Origin: Gordonia pseudamarae
Lineage (GTDB): Bacteria; Actinomycetota; Actinomycetes; Mycobacteriales; Mycobacteriaceae
Assembly: GCF_025273675.1 (NCBI RefSeq)
Contig: NZ_CP045809.1
Span: 3,410,001-3,474,000 of the forward strand
DNA length: 64,000 nt
Reading direction: 5' to 3'
The notes below the pieces were generated by a model that did not search any database, was not told where the DNA came from, and saw only the letters and a list, made by a program, of their open reading frames with translations. Position numbers and translations under genes: made by a program. How positions within the stretch are numbered: position 1 is the stretch's first letter; each line of letters starts with the position of its first letter. This document shows positions 17,260-25,845 of this stretch, piece after piece.

Positions 17260-18324
17260 TCAGCGGCCGGCTGAGGTCACGGCGCGACGGCGATTGTTCA
17301 TCACATTCTGATATTTGTCGTACCACAATTCCTGGTACGTCGAATGCGTCACCCGGCCACGTCCGTCATCCCAGCGGTAGACGGTGTCCCGGAACGATGC
17401 GTTGGGCCATGCGGGCACATTCGCCGCCGCGATGGCCTCACCGGTGAATCGGTACACCGTACCGTCGGCGGCTTCCGCCTCGACGGTCTGCCGGGTCACG
17501 ACGTCGAGGGTCGGGTGATACTCGTGTGCCTGACGATGCACGCGCACGATCTCCTTGGTCACCCCGTTCTCCACCACCCAGGCAAAATGGTGCGTCGGTG
17601 CGCCGGCCGGGAACTCGAAGGCATCGGCCCACGCCGGGTCGGTGTCGGGATGTTCGACGCTGATCTGGTTGAAGATCAGATCCTCGCCGAAGTACATCGG
17701 CGACCAGCCCACCGGCGGCATCGGACGAGGACCGCCGCGGCGTTCTTCCCGCACCTGACCCCAGGACCGGTCCCGGGGATAGTGGCTGTCAATCGCGTAC
17801 CGCTCACCGTGCAGCGTGAGGGTACCGGTCACATGCATGAACTGTTCGGAACCGCCCGTGGCCGCCACCGTGGTATCACCGTGATGATCGTCCTCACCGG
17901 GCACGATGTGCCCGCGGGCCAGCAGCGGGGTCACCGCTTCGTGGACCGTGTCGAATGCCACGGCGCCGTCACCGCTGTCGAAGGCCACCCGGATTCGGGA
18001 CCCGGGTTCGAGGAACTCCACGCGCAGCCCGTTCGCCGTGGTGTAGGCGTTGTCGACGACCTCGGGCCAGGGCATCGTCATCTGATAGTCCTGGAAGAGA
18101 TTGTCGGTGGTGTGCACATTGTCCATGCCCTGGAACAGGACCGGACCGCCCTGGATCAGGCCGAAGGCGGGCATCCACCGCACATAGAGGAAGGCACCGA
18201 TCTGCGCCTCGGGCACGGCGAAGCCGAAATAGTGGGTATGAATCGTGTGCGGATTCCACTGCGCGCCGTCGGCGGGCCGGGCCAGCCACAGATCGCTTTC
18301 GCCGGGTTGGGTTACCAGTGACAT
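17260..18324 (-). CDS. DUF7064-type lipocalin-like protein
   Basis: A 354-residue soluble protein with no signal peptide. Beta-rich segments and many Trp/His residues (RDRSWGQVREERRGG, HYFGFAVPE, WSPMYFGEDLIFNQISVEHP) recall the AttH/CrtC-like lipocalin families and the DUF7064 family; that assignment is from memory. CrtC-type proteins hydrate carotenoids, which would fit the CrtI-like neighbour, but this is a fold-level analogy only. ATG 18324 has AAGGA nine bases upstream. A longer open frame upstream overlaps the phosphotransferase gene and is not real. Confidence 0.6.
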   Translation of the reverse strand: MSLVTQPGESDLWLARPADGAQWNPHTIHTHYFGFAVPEAQIGAFLYVRWMPAFGLIQGGPVLFQGMDNVHTTDNLFQDYQMTMPWPEVVDNAYTTANGLRVEFLEPGSRIRVAFDSGDGAVAFDTVHEAVTPLLARGHIVPGEDDHHGDTTVAATGGSEQFMHVTGTLTLHGERYAIDSHYPRDRSWGQVREERRGGPRPMPPVGWSPMYFGEDLIFNQISVEHPDTDPAWADAFEFPAGAPTHHFAWVVENGVTKEIVRVHRQAHEYHPTLDVVTRQTVEAEAADGTVYRFTGEAIAAANVPAWPNASFRDTVYRWDDGRGRVTHSTYQELWYDKYQNVMNNRRRAVTSAGR

Positions 18325-18365
18325 AGTCGTAATTCCTTCGGTCGTAGATCCTGCGGGCGGTTCGG

Positions 18366-19487
18366 TCAGTTGCGGTTGCCGATGAATGTCTGCGCGTCGC
18401 CGTCGGGTATGTCGAACCCGATCAGACCGGCGAGAAGTTGACTGGCCGGGTTGTTGAGCTTCATCGGGGCGTCCGGGGGCAGGAACCCGATCTCGATCAT
18501 CAGACTGCCCGCCCGGAACATGATCGCCGAGAGGCGGACCGCCGCGAAGACCTCGTAGTAGTGCAGGTCGTTGACCGGTTGACCACTGATGCGTTCGTAG
18601 GCCGCCACGATGGCCTCGCGATCGGGGATACCGTCGGGCCGGGGCACCCCGATCCCCTCGGTGTGGTGCCGCAGGATGAAGATCCACCACGCGAGATCCA
18701 TTTCGCGCGTGCCGAAGTCGACCATCTCCCAGTCGATGGTCGCCAGCACCGACAGATCGTCGCCGATGATCTGGTTGCCCAGCCGCGCGTCGCCCCAGTT
18801 GAGCACGGTCGGCCCGACGACGGCGGGCCGGTTCTCCTCGAGCCACCGGAAGCCGGCGTCGATCGTCGGGCTCGACTCGCCCGCACCCGCCCAGCGGTAG
18901 TACTCGCGCCAGATCTCCAGGTGCCGTGTGATGAGTTCGTCGCCGTCGGCGCCGGAACTGTCAAGTGCGGGAAGGGCTGCCGCCTGTCGGTCGACGGCGT
19001 GGATCGCGGCCATCCCGGCCAGCGAGTTCTCCACCAGGACACCCTGCTCATCGGCCGGCAGTTCGGCGACCCAGCCGGCCGCGGTGAAGGGCGGGTCGTC
19101 GGCCGCGATTCGCCCGTCCACCCGCGACAGCACCAGGAACGGGGCACCCAGCACCGACGAATCCTCCTCGTACCACCACGCTTTCGGGATCGGTACGCTG
19201 CCGGTGTTGTACAGCGCGTTGATCACCGCGAATTCGCGGTCGAGGCGATAGTGCTGGAAGATCCCCGGTGACGACGGGGCGACCCGGGCGACGAGCTGAT
19301 GGGCGACCCGCGTACCGTCCTCGGTCCATGCGGCGCCGAAGAGCAGGGTTTCGGCGGAGAGCCCGGCCGCCGACGGTGTGTTCACGTCCGAGACCACGAT
19401 GTCACCTGCCTCGGGCAGCTTCTGCTGCAGCCACTTTTCCAGTGCCCGGGCGGCCTCGGCCGGATCCGTCGAATTCTGTAGTGCCAT
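18366..19487 (-). CDS. ACAD10-like APH-fold phosphotransferase
   Basis: A 373-residue protein of the phosphotransferase enzyme family similar to the kinase part of ACAD10. The catalytic loop reads LNWGDARLGNQ, so Trp replaces the usual His before GD. The catalytic Asp and downstream Asn are kept, and the metal motif IDWEMVDFG is intact. Trp at this place occurs in several actinobacterial members as I recall. ACAD10/11-type kinases phosphorylate hydroxy-acyl-CoAs. AAGGGA precedes the ATG. Its neighbours are the AveC-like gene upstream and the lipocalin-like gene 41 bases downstream. Confidence 0.8.
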   Translation of the reverse strand: MALQNSTDPAEAARALEKWLQQKLPEAGDIVVSDVNTPSAAGLSAETLLFGAAWTEDGTRVAHQLVARVAPSSPGIFQHYRLDREFAVINALYNTGSVPIPKAWWYEEDSSVLGAPFLVLSRVDGRIAADDPPFTAAGWVAELPADEQGVLVENSLAGMAAIHAVDRQAAALPALDSSGADGDELITRHLEIWREYYRWAGAGESSPTIDAGFRWLEENRPAVVGPTVLNWGDARLGNQIIGDDLSVLATIDWEMVDFGTREMDLAWWIFILRHHTEGIGVPRPDGIPDREAIVAAYERISGQPVNDLHYYEVFAAVRLSAIMFRAGSLMIEIGFLPPDAPMKLNNPASQLLAGLIGFDIPDGDAQTFIGNRN

Positions 19488-19578
19488 TTTTTTATTTCCC
19501 TTCGAAAATGGGATCAGTTGTGCGGGAGCCTCTATCGACTGTTATTGATCGACGATGTCTGTGGCAGAACAACTATGC

Positions 19579-19614
19579 CTGTGACCGATTGACTGCCTCT
19601 GTGACCGATTGACT
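19579..19614. repeat. 20-bp-period direct repeat at the AveC-like stop
   Basis: CTGTGACCGATTGACT occurs at 19579-19594 and again at 19599-19614, straddling the stop codon of the AveC-like gene. It looks like a recent tandem duplication. Confidence 0.8.
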
Positions 19615-20563
19615 ACGTCTGGGGCTGGATGTCCTTCTGCAGCAATGGCTCGCTGTCGACGGGGATACCGAAGATCGCGGCTTTGACGATGCCGAGTTTG
19701 GAGGTGATCAGCACCTCGTCGTCCGGCCGGCAGACCACGAAGGACAGGATCCACACCGCGGTGATCGCGAGTCCGAGCGTCACCAGCCATGCGAGATGGG
19801 ACACCACGAGCGAGGTGTTGAGATTGAGCGCTGTCCACATCGGCCATGCGGTGGCTCCGTTGGCGATTCCGTCGGCCATCGGGATAAATGCGATGACCAG
19901 GGCGATCTTCCACCCCTGCAGATGCGGAAGCAGTCGATAGATCAACGCGCCGGCGGTCATCGGCATGATCGGATTGACGCACACCCACCAGAGCGGAAGA
20001 CCCCAGAAGTTCAGCGGCTGTGGGCCGTAGTACTCGTACGCGCCCATCAACACACCCGGGCTTTCCAGGAAGATATTGATGAAGACGTCCATGACGTACA
20101 GCTGGAATATCCCCTTGACCGTCACGCCGTTGGAGAAGATGCGGTAGGCGAGGTAGGCCAGACCGCCCACGTACCAGATATATACGAAATTGATGAACAA
20201 CGGAAAGTCGCGACCGAATGAGGAGAAGGTGGTCATCATCGCGCCTTCGCGGATGTAACACAGACCCAAGGTGTCGACTATCGGCTCGAATTGGCACGCG
20301 AGCGCACCGCCCAGCAGGCACATCAGCAGCAATGGGCCGCGGCCGGTCAGCAGGTGCCGGATGGCGAAGAACAATCCGATCGCAACCGGAAGCCCGAGGA
20401 AGATCGTGAAGATGATCTCCGCCGACTCCGGCATCTGCGTCGTCGGGTGGGCCGGTATAGCCGGCGCGGCGAGGATGAAAGCGGGGTGCAACGTCACTCC
20501 TGTCGTCGAGGACGGGGGCTTGACCGGACTCGGCCTGGATATGGCGGCGTGGTCGCCTGCCAT
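19613..20563 (-). CDS. AveC-like (spirocyclase family) membrane protein
   Basis: A 316-residue protein with about seven hydrophobic segments. The part ESPGVLMGAYEYYGPQPLNFWG, split by a helix boundary, and the following LWWVCVNPIMPMTAGALIY resemble the AveC family, named after the avermectin spirocyclase/dehydratase; this is recalled from family knowledge. Most members in mycobacteria-like genomes have no known reaction. It is the first gene of the 13-gene leftward series. A TGAA-N6-TTCA palindrome lies 47 bases upstream. The start ATG has no strong ribosome site, so a start within the first 40 residues is possible. Confidence 0.6.
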   Translation of the reverse strand: MAGDHAAISRPSPVKPPSSTTGVTLHPAFILAAPAIPAHPTTQMPESAEIIFTIFLGLPVAIGLFFAIRHLLTGRGPLLLMCLLGGALACQFEPIVDTLGLCYIREGAMMTTFSSFGRDFPLFINFVYIWYVGGLAYLAYRIFSNGVTVKGIFQLYVMDVFINIFLESPGVLMGAYEYYGPQPLNFWGLPLWWVCVNPIMPMTAGALIYRLLPHLQGWKIALVIAFIPMADGIANGATAWPMWTALNLNTSLVVSHLAWLVTLGLAITAVWILSFVVCRPDDEVLITSKLGIVKAAIFGIPVDSEPLLQKDIQPQT

Positions 20564-20609
20564 TTGGAACGTGACTCACATTACACCACGAATGAAGGAG
20601 AACTCAAGA

Positions 20610-20625
20610 CTGAAAATTAGTTCAG
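20610..20625. promoter_or_regulatory. Operator candidate upstream of the MCE-linked series
   Basis: CTGAA and TTCAG form a perfect inverted repeat around AATTAG. It has the same 5-6-5 geometry and TGAAA...TTCA core as the site at 21356-21371 upstream of the neighbouring TetR gene. Confidence 0.55.
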
Positions 20626-20719
20626 ACTAGAAATTGTGCACAACCGGCACAGCCCCGGCCGGTCGGGGCCGACGGTGCCTTCGGCAGTAGACCGCGCGAG
20701 CGGCCGGAGTGTGTTCGGA

Positions 20720-21337
20720 TCAGATGACGGAAGCGCGGCTGACGTGCGCGGCGTCCGCGGCGTCCAGACCCAGCGCTCGCAGGACGACCTCGGCATGGGT
20801 GACCTCGGTGCCCTCACCGAAATTGCCGTCGACGATGCCGCGGATCAGCGACAACGATCCCCCGATGATCAGGTTGAGCATCAGATCCACGTCCGGGGTG
20901 GAGAACCGGCCCGATTCGATACCGCGATCGACCAACGCCCGTGCGTACGGGTACATCGCGTGCTCGAACAGCGGACCCGCGTGGTTGAGGTTGATGAGCA
21001 ACCGCGCGAACCCCGGATCGTCGAAGGCCAGCCGCACGATGCGGCGCGCGGCCCGGGCGACGCCGTACGCGGGGTCCTGCGACTCATCGTCGGACTGCAC
21101 CGACGTGCGCGCGAGCTCTTCCAGGGTTTCGGCGACAACCGCGTCGACCAGGTCGTCCTTGGTCTGGAAATAGTTGTAGAACGAGCCCATGGCAACATCG
21201 GCACGTTCGGTGATGTCCTGGATACGCAGGCCCGCAACGCCCTTCTCGGCGATCAATTCCCGCCCCGCCGCAGTGAGGTTCTGCCGCGTCCGGGCGCGAC
21301 GGCGCTCGGTCCGGGTCTGCGCGGGTGGCGTTGACAT
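20720..21337 (-). CDS. TetR family regulator of the MCE-linked series (predicted)
   Basis: A 205-residue TetR protein. The N-terminal helix-turn-helix is complete (LTAAGRELIAEKGVAGLRIQDITERADVAMGSFYNYFQTKDDLVDAV, residues about 20-66). The C-terminal ligand domain is typical in length. It lies 156 bases from the AveC-like gene on the same strand. Matching palindromes precede both genes, so I infer that it represses itself and the MCE-linked series. A -10-like CATACT lies six bases before the ATG, so the mRNA may be leaderless. Confidence 0.85.
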   Translation of the reverse strand: MSTPPAQTRTERRRARTRQNLTAAGRELIAEKGVAGLRIQDITERADVAMGSFYNYFQTKDDLVDAVVAETLEELARTSVQSDDESQDPAYGVARAARRIVRLAFDDPGFARLLINLNHAGPLFEHAMYPYARALVDRGIESGRFSTPDVDLMLNLIIGGSLSLIRGIVDGNFGEGTEVTHAEVVLRALGLDAADAAHVSRASVI

Positions 21338-21355
21338 TGCCCCAGTATGTCACGA

Positions 21356-21371
21356 TTGAAATCTCATTCAA
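21356..21371. promoter_or_regulatory. Operator candidate upstream of the TetR gene
   Basis: TTGAA and TTCAA form a perfect inverted repeat around ATCTCA. The site lies 18 bases upstream of the TetR start, just behind the probable -10, where binding would block transcription. Confidence 0.55.
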
Positions 21372-21456
21372 AAGCACAGCGGGCCGCACCACGGGCCGGC
21401 CGCACACCACAGCGGCGCGACGACGGCCTCGTGCCGCCCCCGCGCCGCCGCCGGAA

Positions 21457-22608
21457 CTATCCGAACGCTGTGCCGTTGTCCGCCCCGAGCGCCGGTGCGG
21501 GTCCGGTGTGATAGTGCTCGCCGTCGAACACGGCGGGCAGACCGGCCGCGAGATACTCGCCGAGACCGGGTTGGACGAGCGGCGCGAACAGCGGGTTGCC
21601 GGTCAGATCGGTACCGGCGACCTCTGCGAAGTCGCGGTAGCGCTGCGACAGTACCGACGACGATGCGAGTGCTTCCTCGACATCGGCGGTGGTATGCCGG
21701 GCGAACCAGGCCGCGAAGAGCGGGGTGAGCACCGCACGGTGATTGAATCGGTCGGTGTCGGTGGAGAAATCGGCCCCCAGCGACTTCTCCACCGCGTCCA
21801 CCGCGTCGGTGGTCCCGGTGAGCCGCACCAGATCACGGAAATGCCGGGGCGTCAGGGCGACGATCATGAAGCGCCCGCCGTCGGCAGTTTCGAAATCGGT
21901 TCCGTACGTGCCGTAGACGTCGTTGCCGGTGGCCGGCCGCACCGCTCCGTTCACCTGAGGTTCGGTCAGATAGCCGAGGGCTCCGGCGATCGCCAGCGCG
22001 GTGTCCTCCAGCGGCAGCGTGATGCGGGCACCGGTCCCGGTCTGTTCGCGGCGGCGGACCGCCGCCGTGATCGCCAGCGCGGCATAGATTCCGCAGACGA
22101 CATCCCAAGCGGGCAGAACATGATTCACCACTCCGGCCGGTTCACCGGCCGCATCGAGCGGACCGGTGATCGACGGAAAGCCGATACCGGCGTTGACGGT
22201 GTAGTCGACACCGGGTGATCCGTCGGATCGACCGAGCAGCTCCAGGGTGATCACATCCGGCCGGAGCGCGGCCAGCGTGTCGTGGCTCATCCATTGGCGC
22301 CCACCGGCATTGGTGACCAGAATGCCACCGCCGGGACCCGAGCCGGTCACCAGATCCTGCACCGACGTCTGACCTTCGGGCGACCGCAGATCGACGGTCA
22401 CCGACTTCTTGCCCTTGTTCAGCCCCGTCCAATAGATGGAGTGGCCGTCGGAGGTCAGCGGCCAGCGGTGGACATCGGCTGCGCCGCCGACCGGATCGAT
22501 CCGGATCACTTCGGCGCCGAGCTGCGCCAGGGTCAACCCGCACAGCGGCGAGGCGACGAAACTCGACACCTCCACCACCCGGATACCCTCGAGCGGACGG
22601 GCGCTCAT
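21457..22608 (-). CDS. CaiB/BaiF family CoA-transferase
   Basis: A 383-residue class III CoA-transferase. The opening LEGIRVVEVSSFVASPLCGLTLAQLGAEVIRIDPVGG is the family hallmark (split at GAEV). It also has DLRSPEG, and the strand with the catalytic Asp falls near residue 165 (PAWDVVCGIYAA region). It transfers CoA between carboxylic acids. The ATG at 22608 overlaps the MaoC stop (ATGA), so both are made together. With the divergent acyl-CoA dehydrogenase it suggests activation and oxidation of a carboxylic acid. Confidence 0.85.
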   Translation of the reverse strand: MSARPLEGIRVVEVSSFVASPLCGLTLAQLGAEVIRIDPVGGAADVHRWPLTSDGHSIYWTGLNKGKKSVTVDLRSPEGQTSVQDLVTGSGPGGGILVTNAGGRQWMSHDTLAALRPDVITLELLGRSDGSPGVDYTVNAGIGFPSITGPLDAAGEPAGVVNHVLPAWDVVCGIYAALAITAAVRRREQTGTGARITLPLEDTALAIAGALGYLTEPQVNGAVRPATGNDVYGTYGTDFETADGGRFMIVALTPRHFRDLVRLTGTTDAVDAVEKSLGADFSTDTDRFNHRAVLTPLFAAWFARHTTADVEEALASSSVLSQRYRDFAEVAGTDLTGNPLFAPLVQPGLGEYLAAGLPAVFDGEHYHTGPAPALGADNGTAFG

Positions 22609-23600
22609 GCCATCACCGCCCGGAACCGCCAATCCAGCACATCACGTGCGCTGCCATCGGATTCATGCGCGAAGACACGCGAGCGCAGGGTGAGGACACC
22701 ACCGGAGGCGGCCTCGGCGGCCTCCTCGACATGGAGTTCGCTCGACAAGGTGTCACCTTCGTGGACGGGTCCGGTGTGATCACAGGAATCCCACGACACC
22801 ACCGTCACCAGGTTCGGCAGCGCCCGGGTGGCCTGGGCCAGTGCCAGCCCGATCGTGTGCCCCCCGTAGACCAGGCGGCGGCCGGCGATCCGTTGATCAT
22901 GGTGGGTGGCAGCGACATTGAGTGAAAGGCGGGCCAATTCCGGTGCGCTCGACACCACATCGCCGCTCGACAGGTAGACGTTGCCGACGAGGTCGGTGGT
23001 GAAGTGTTCACCCGAGACCTCCGTGCGATAGCGCGCGAGGTCCCATGGCGGGAGCACCGGTTCGGGCGGGTCGGCCGGCCCGATCGCCGACAGGTCGTCG
23101 GCGTGGACCACCCGGTCCGGGTCCGCGTCGGCCGACAGCGCGATCATGGCACACCGGTGGAAGTCGAGCACGGTCTCACCGTGCTGATCGACCGTCACCA
23201 TGTGCAGCGCCGCCAATCCTGTTGCGGCACGGCCTGGTCTGGTCGAGTTCTCCTTGAGTCCCACCACCTCGGTGGTGGTGGTGAGCGTGTCGCCGATGAG
23301 CGGGTACCGCAGGAACCGCAGGCCCCGGTAGAACAGATTCGCCTTCACGTGGTGAGTGACCAGAGTCGACTGCCCGATCGCGAGATCGCAGACCAGACCT
23401 GGATGGGCGGGTGGTCCCCCGCCGGTCACCGCGTGTGCCAGCGTCGCGTCGAGGGGAAGCCGGAGCCGATCCCCGAGGATCGCCTGGTGGCTCGCCGCCA
23501 GACCATCGGTCAGCGTGATCGACGGTGCTCCGTCGAAGACGTCGCCGACGGACAGGTCATCGAAGTAGGGGCCTCCGACGCGGATTCGCTCGTCTGTCAT
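22605..23600 (-). CDS. MaoC-type double-hotdog acyl-CoA hydratase/dehydratase
   Basis: A 331-residue protein with two MaoC-like hotdog halves. The first has YFDDLSVGDVF, the second YGGHTIGLALAQATRALPNL and HTGPVHEGDTL. Such proteins hydrate enoyl-CoAs or dehydrate hydroxyacyl-CoAs (mesaconyl-CoA hydratase is one relative). It is the first gene of a two-gene unit with the CoA-transferase and is divergent from the acyl-CoA dehydrogenase across a 251-base region with three inverted repeats. Confidence 0.8.
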   Translation of the reverse strand: MTDERIRVGGPYFDDLSVGDVFDGAPSITLTDGLAASHQAILGDRLRLPLDATLAHAVTGGGPPAHPGLVCDLAIGQSTLVTHHVKANLFYRGLRFLRYPLIGDTLTTTTEVVGLKENSTRPGRAATGLAALHMVTVDQHGETVLDFHRCAMIALSADADPDRVVHADDLSAIGPADPPEPVLPPWDLARYRTEVSGEHFTTDLVGNVYLSSGDVVSSAPELARLSLNVAATHHDQRIAGRRLVYGGHTIGLALAQATRALPNLVTVVSWDSCDHTGPVHEGDTLSSELHVEEAAEAASGGVLTLRSRVFAHESDGSARDVLDWRFRAVMA

Positions 23601-23718
23601 CGATGGTGTCTCGATTCTCGGTGAGGTGATGGTGGTAACCAGGTCTCAAATGTGCGGCCAAAAAACGCCCCTCCTGTTCTAGCAGATCGTCGGCGTCAGG
23701 AGAAGTGCGCCTTCGCAC

Positions 23719-23736
23719 ATCCTGCGTGAACAGGAT
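23719..23736. promoter_or_regulatory. Inverted repeat in the divergent MaoC/acyl-CoA dehydrogenase promoter region
   Basis: ATCCTG and CAGGAT form a perfect 6-6-6 palindrome around CGTGAA. A smaller GTGCG/CGCAC repeat lies just before it at 23705-23718. It could be an operator for the GntR regulator encoded at 25060. Confidence 0.4.
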
Positions 23737-23760
23737 ATTTACTACAGAATAGCCCTGATA

Positions 23761-23778
23761 GCTCGGTGAATACCGAGC
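23761..23778. promoter_or_regulatory. Perfect 7-bp inverted repeat in the same divergent region
   Basis: GCTCGGT and ACCGAGC flank GAAT. The centre lies about 80 bases upstream of the acyl-CoA dehydrogenase start. It may be an operator or a 5' hairpin. Confidence 0.4.
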
Positions 23779-23851
23779 CGTAACTTGACTTACGAACCCG
23801 GTAGCGACAATATGGCCGTACAAATCTGGGCAGTACGACGCGAGGTGTCAG

Positions 23852-25012
23852 ATGAACGCAACAGAAGATCTCAATGCCGAAGAAACGATGCTGGTCGAGA
23901 CGGTGCGCGCGTTCGTCGACCGCGATGTGAAGCCGACGGTGCAGCAGGTCGAACACGACAACGCCTACCCCGAGACGTGGATCGAGCAGATGAAGCAACT
24001 CGGCATCTACGGACTGGCCGTCCCCGAGGAATACGGCGGCGCGCCGGTGTCGATGCCGTGCTACGCGCAGGTCACCCAAGAGCTGTCCCGCGGCTGGATG
24101 AGCCTGGCCGGTGCGATGGGCGGGCATACGGTGGTCGCCAAGCTGCTGACCACCTTCGGCACCGAGGAGCAGAGGCAGAACTATCTGCCACGGATGGCCT
24201 CCGGTGAGCTGCGTGCGACGATGGCGCTCACCGAACCCGGCGGCGGTTCGGACCTGCAGAACATGGCCACCGTCGCCCGGGCCGACGGCGGCAATCTGGT
24301 CATCAACGGCTCCAAGACGTGGATCTCCAACGCGCGCCGATCCGGCCTCATCGCACTGTTGTGCAAGACCGACCCGAAGGCAGAACCCCGCCATCGCGGG
24401 ATCTCGATCGTACTCGCCGAACACGGACCGGGGCTGACCGTGTCCCGGGATCTGCCGAAACTCGGTTACAAGGGCGTCGAAACGTGCGAACTGTCGTTCG
24501 ACGACTACCGGGTACCGCGGTCGGCGATCCTGGGCACCGTGCCGGGCAAAGGTTTTGCGCAGATGATGAAGGGCCTGGAAACCGGCCGCATCCAGGTCGC
24601 CTCCCGCGCATTGGGTGTCGCGACCGCGGCCCTGGAGGACGCACTGCGGTACGCGCAGGAACGCGAATCCTTCGGGCAACCCATCTGGAAGCACCAGTCC
24701 GTCGGCAACTATCTGGCCGATATGGCCACCAAACTGACCGCCGCCCGCCAGCTCACCTGGCACGCGGCCCGTCGCTTCGACAGCGGCGAGCGCTGCGACA
24801 TGGAGGCCGGGATGGCCAAATTGTTCGCATCGGAGGTGGCGATGGAGATCGCGCTCAACGCCGTCCGGATCCACGGCGGTTACGGCTACTCCACCGAGTT
24901 CGACGTCGAACGCTACTTCCGCGACGCGCCGCTGATGATCGTCGGTGAGGGCACCAACGAGATCCAGCGCACCGTGATCGCCGGACAGCTGGTCGCCCGT
25001 GGCGGCATCTGA
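23852..25012 (+). CDS. Acyl-CoA dehydrogenase
   Basis: A 386-residue flavoenzyme that oxidises acyl-CoA to enoyl-CoA. Family marks are MALTEPGGGSDLQNM, the FAD-contacting KTWISNA, and the C-terminal GGYGYSTEFDVERYFRDA with EGTNEIQR. Length is standard. It is followed 47 bases later by a GntR gene and is divergent from MaoC and the CoA-transferase. Together they form a short catabolic set of one dehydrogenase, one hydratase and one CoA-transferase. The chain or ring substrate cannot be read from sequence. Confidence 0.9.
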   Translation: MNATEDLNAEETMLVETVRAFVDRDVKPTVQQVEHDNAYPETWIEQMKQLGIYGLAVPEEYGGAPVSMPCYAQVTQELSRGWMSLAGAMGGHTVVAKLLTTFGTEEQRQNYLPRMASGELRATMALTEPGGGSDLQNMATVARADGGNLVINGSKTWISNARRSGLIALLCKTDPKAEPRHRGISIVLAEHGPGLTVSRDLPKLGYKGVETCELSFDDYRVPRSAILGTVPGKGFAQMMKGLETGRIQVASRALGVATAALEDALRYAQERESFGQPIWKHQSVGNYLADMATKLTAARQLTWHAARRFDSGERCDMEAGMAKLFASEVAMEIALNAVRIHGGYGYSTEFDVERYFRDAPLMIVGEGTNEIQRTVIAGQLVARGGI

Positions 25013-25059
25013 CACGCCGTCGTGACCGCGACCCGGCACCGGTGGCAGGATTGTGATCG

Positions 25060-25803
25060 ATGAACGCGCCTGAGCAGTCCGAGCCGGCCTACCGCACGCT
25101 GGCGGCCGAATTGCGCGGCCGCATCATGGCCGGCCACTACCCCGACGGTGTGCGCCTGCCCACCGAGGCCGAACTCGCCGCCGAGTTCGGCCTGAGCAGG
25201 CAGACCGTGCGCCGGGCGTTCCTCGAGCTCGTCGGTGAAGGCGCCGTCTACCGGATACCGGGTCGGGGCACGTTCGCCAGCGAGAACGCCGGCAGGTATC
25301 TTCGTCAGCTCGGGTCGATCGAGGATCTGATGAATCTGTCGGCCGACACCGAGATGCGGGTGGTCGAACCACCGGCCCGGCGCGTGGACGTGTCCGCCGC
25401 CGGTCGCCTGCGGCTGGACACCGACGTGGTCTACCGGATCGTCTTCACCCGCTCCCACGACGATGTTCCGTTCGTGCTGACCACGGTGTGGTGGCCTGCT
25501 CCGGTAGCCGAACTGATCGTCGGCAGGCCTGAGGTGTCGGCGGGCGCGGTCAGCGAACACACCATGATCGGACTGCTCGAACCGCTTCTGGCCGAACCGA
25601 TCTCCGAATGTATACAGTCGATCACCGCGGCCACGGCCGAGCGTCGGGTCGCCGAGGTGCTCGGTTGCCCGGTGGGGCATCCGGTGTTGCGGGTGGACCG
25701 ACTGTACAACAACGCGCGTGGGGTCGGCGTCGAGCTGGCGGTCAGCTACTTCCTCCCCGAGCACTACACGTACCGGGTGACCCTGCGCAGGTCGGGAGCA
25801 TAG
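25060..25803 (+). CDS. GntR family regulator with UTRA ligand domain
   Basis: A 247-residue GntR/HutC-type regulator. The winged helix is at about residues 8-70 (LRGRIMAGHYPDGVRLPTEAELAAEFGLSRQTVRRAF, split at PTEA), and the C-terminal UTRA domain holds the effector. AGGA lies nine bases before ATG 25060. Its place next to the acyl-CoA dehydrogenase suggests that it controls the divergent genes at 21457-25012, with an acyl-CoA or acid as effector. This is an inference from location. Confidence 0.85.
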   Translation: MNAPEQSEPAYRTLAAELRGRIMAGHYPDGVRLPTEAELAAEFGLSRQTVRRAFLELVGEGAVYRIPGRGTFASENAGRYLRQLGSIEDLMNLSADTEMRVVEPPARRVDVSAAGRLRLDTDVVYRIVFTRSHDDVPFVLTTVWWPAPVAELIVGRPEVSAGAVSEHTMIGLLEPLLAEPISECIQSITAATAERRVAEVLGCPVGHPVLRVDRLYNNARGVGVELAVSYFLPEHYTYRVTLRRSGA

Positions 25804-25845
25804 GGCAACTGCCCGGTCAGCCTCGATCCCGTTGCGGCGAGGACC

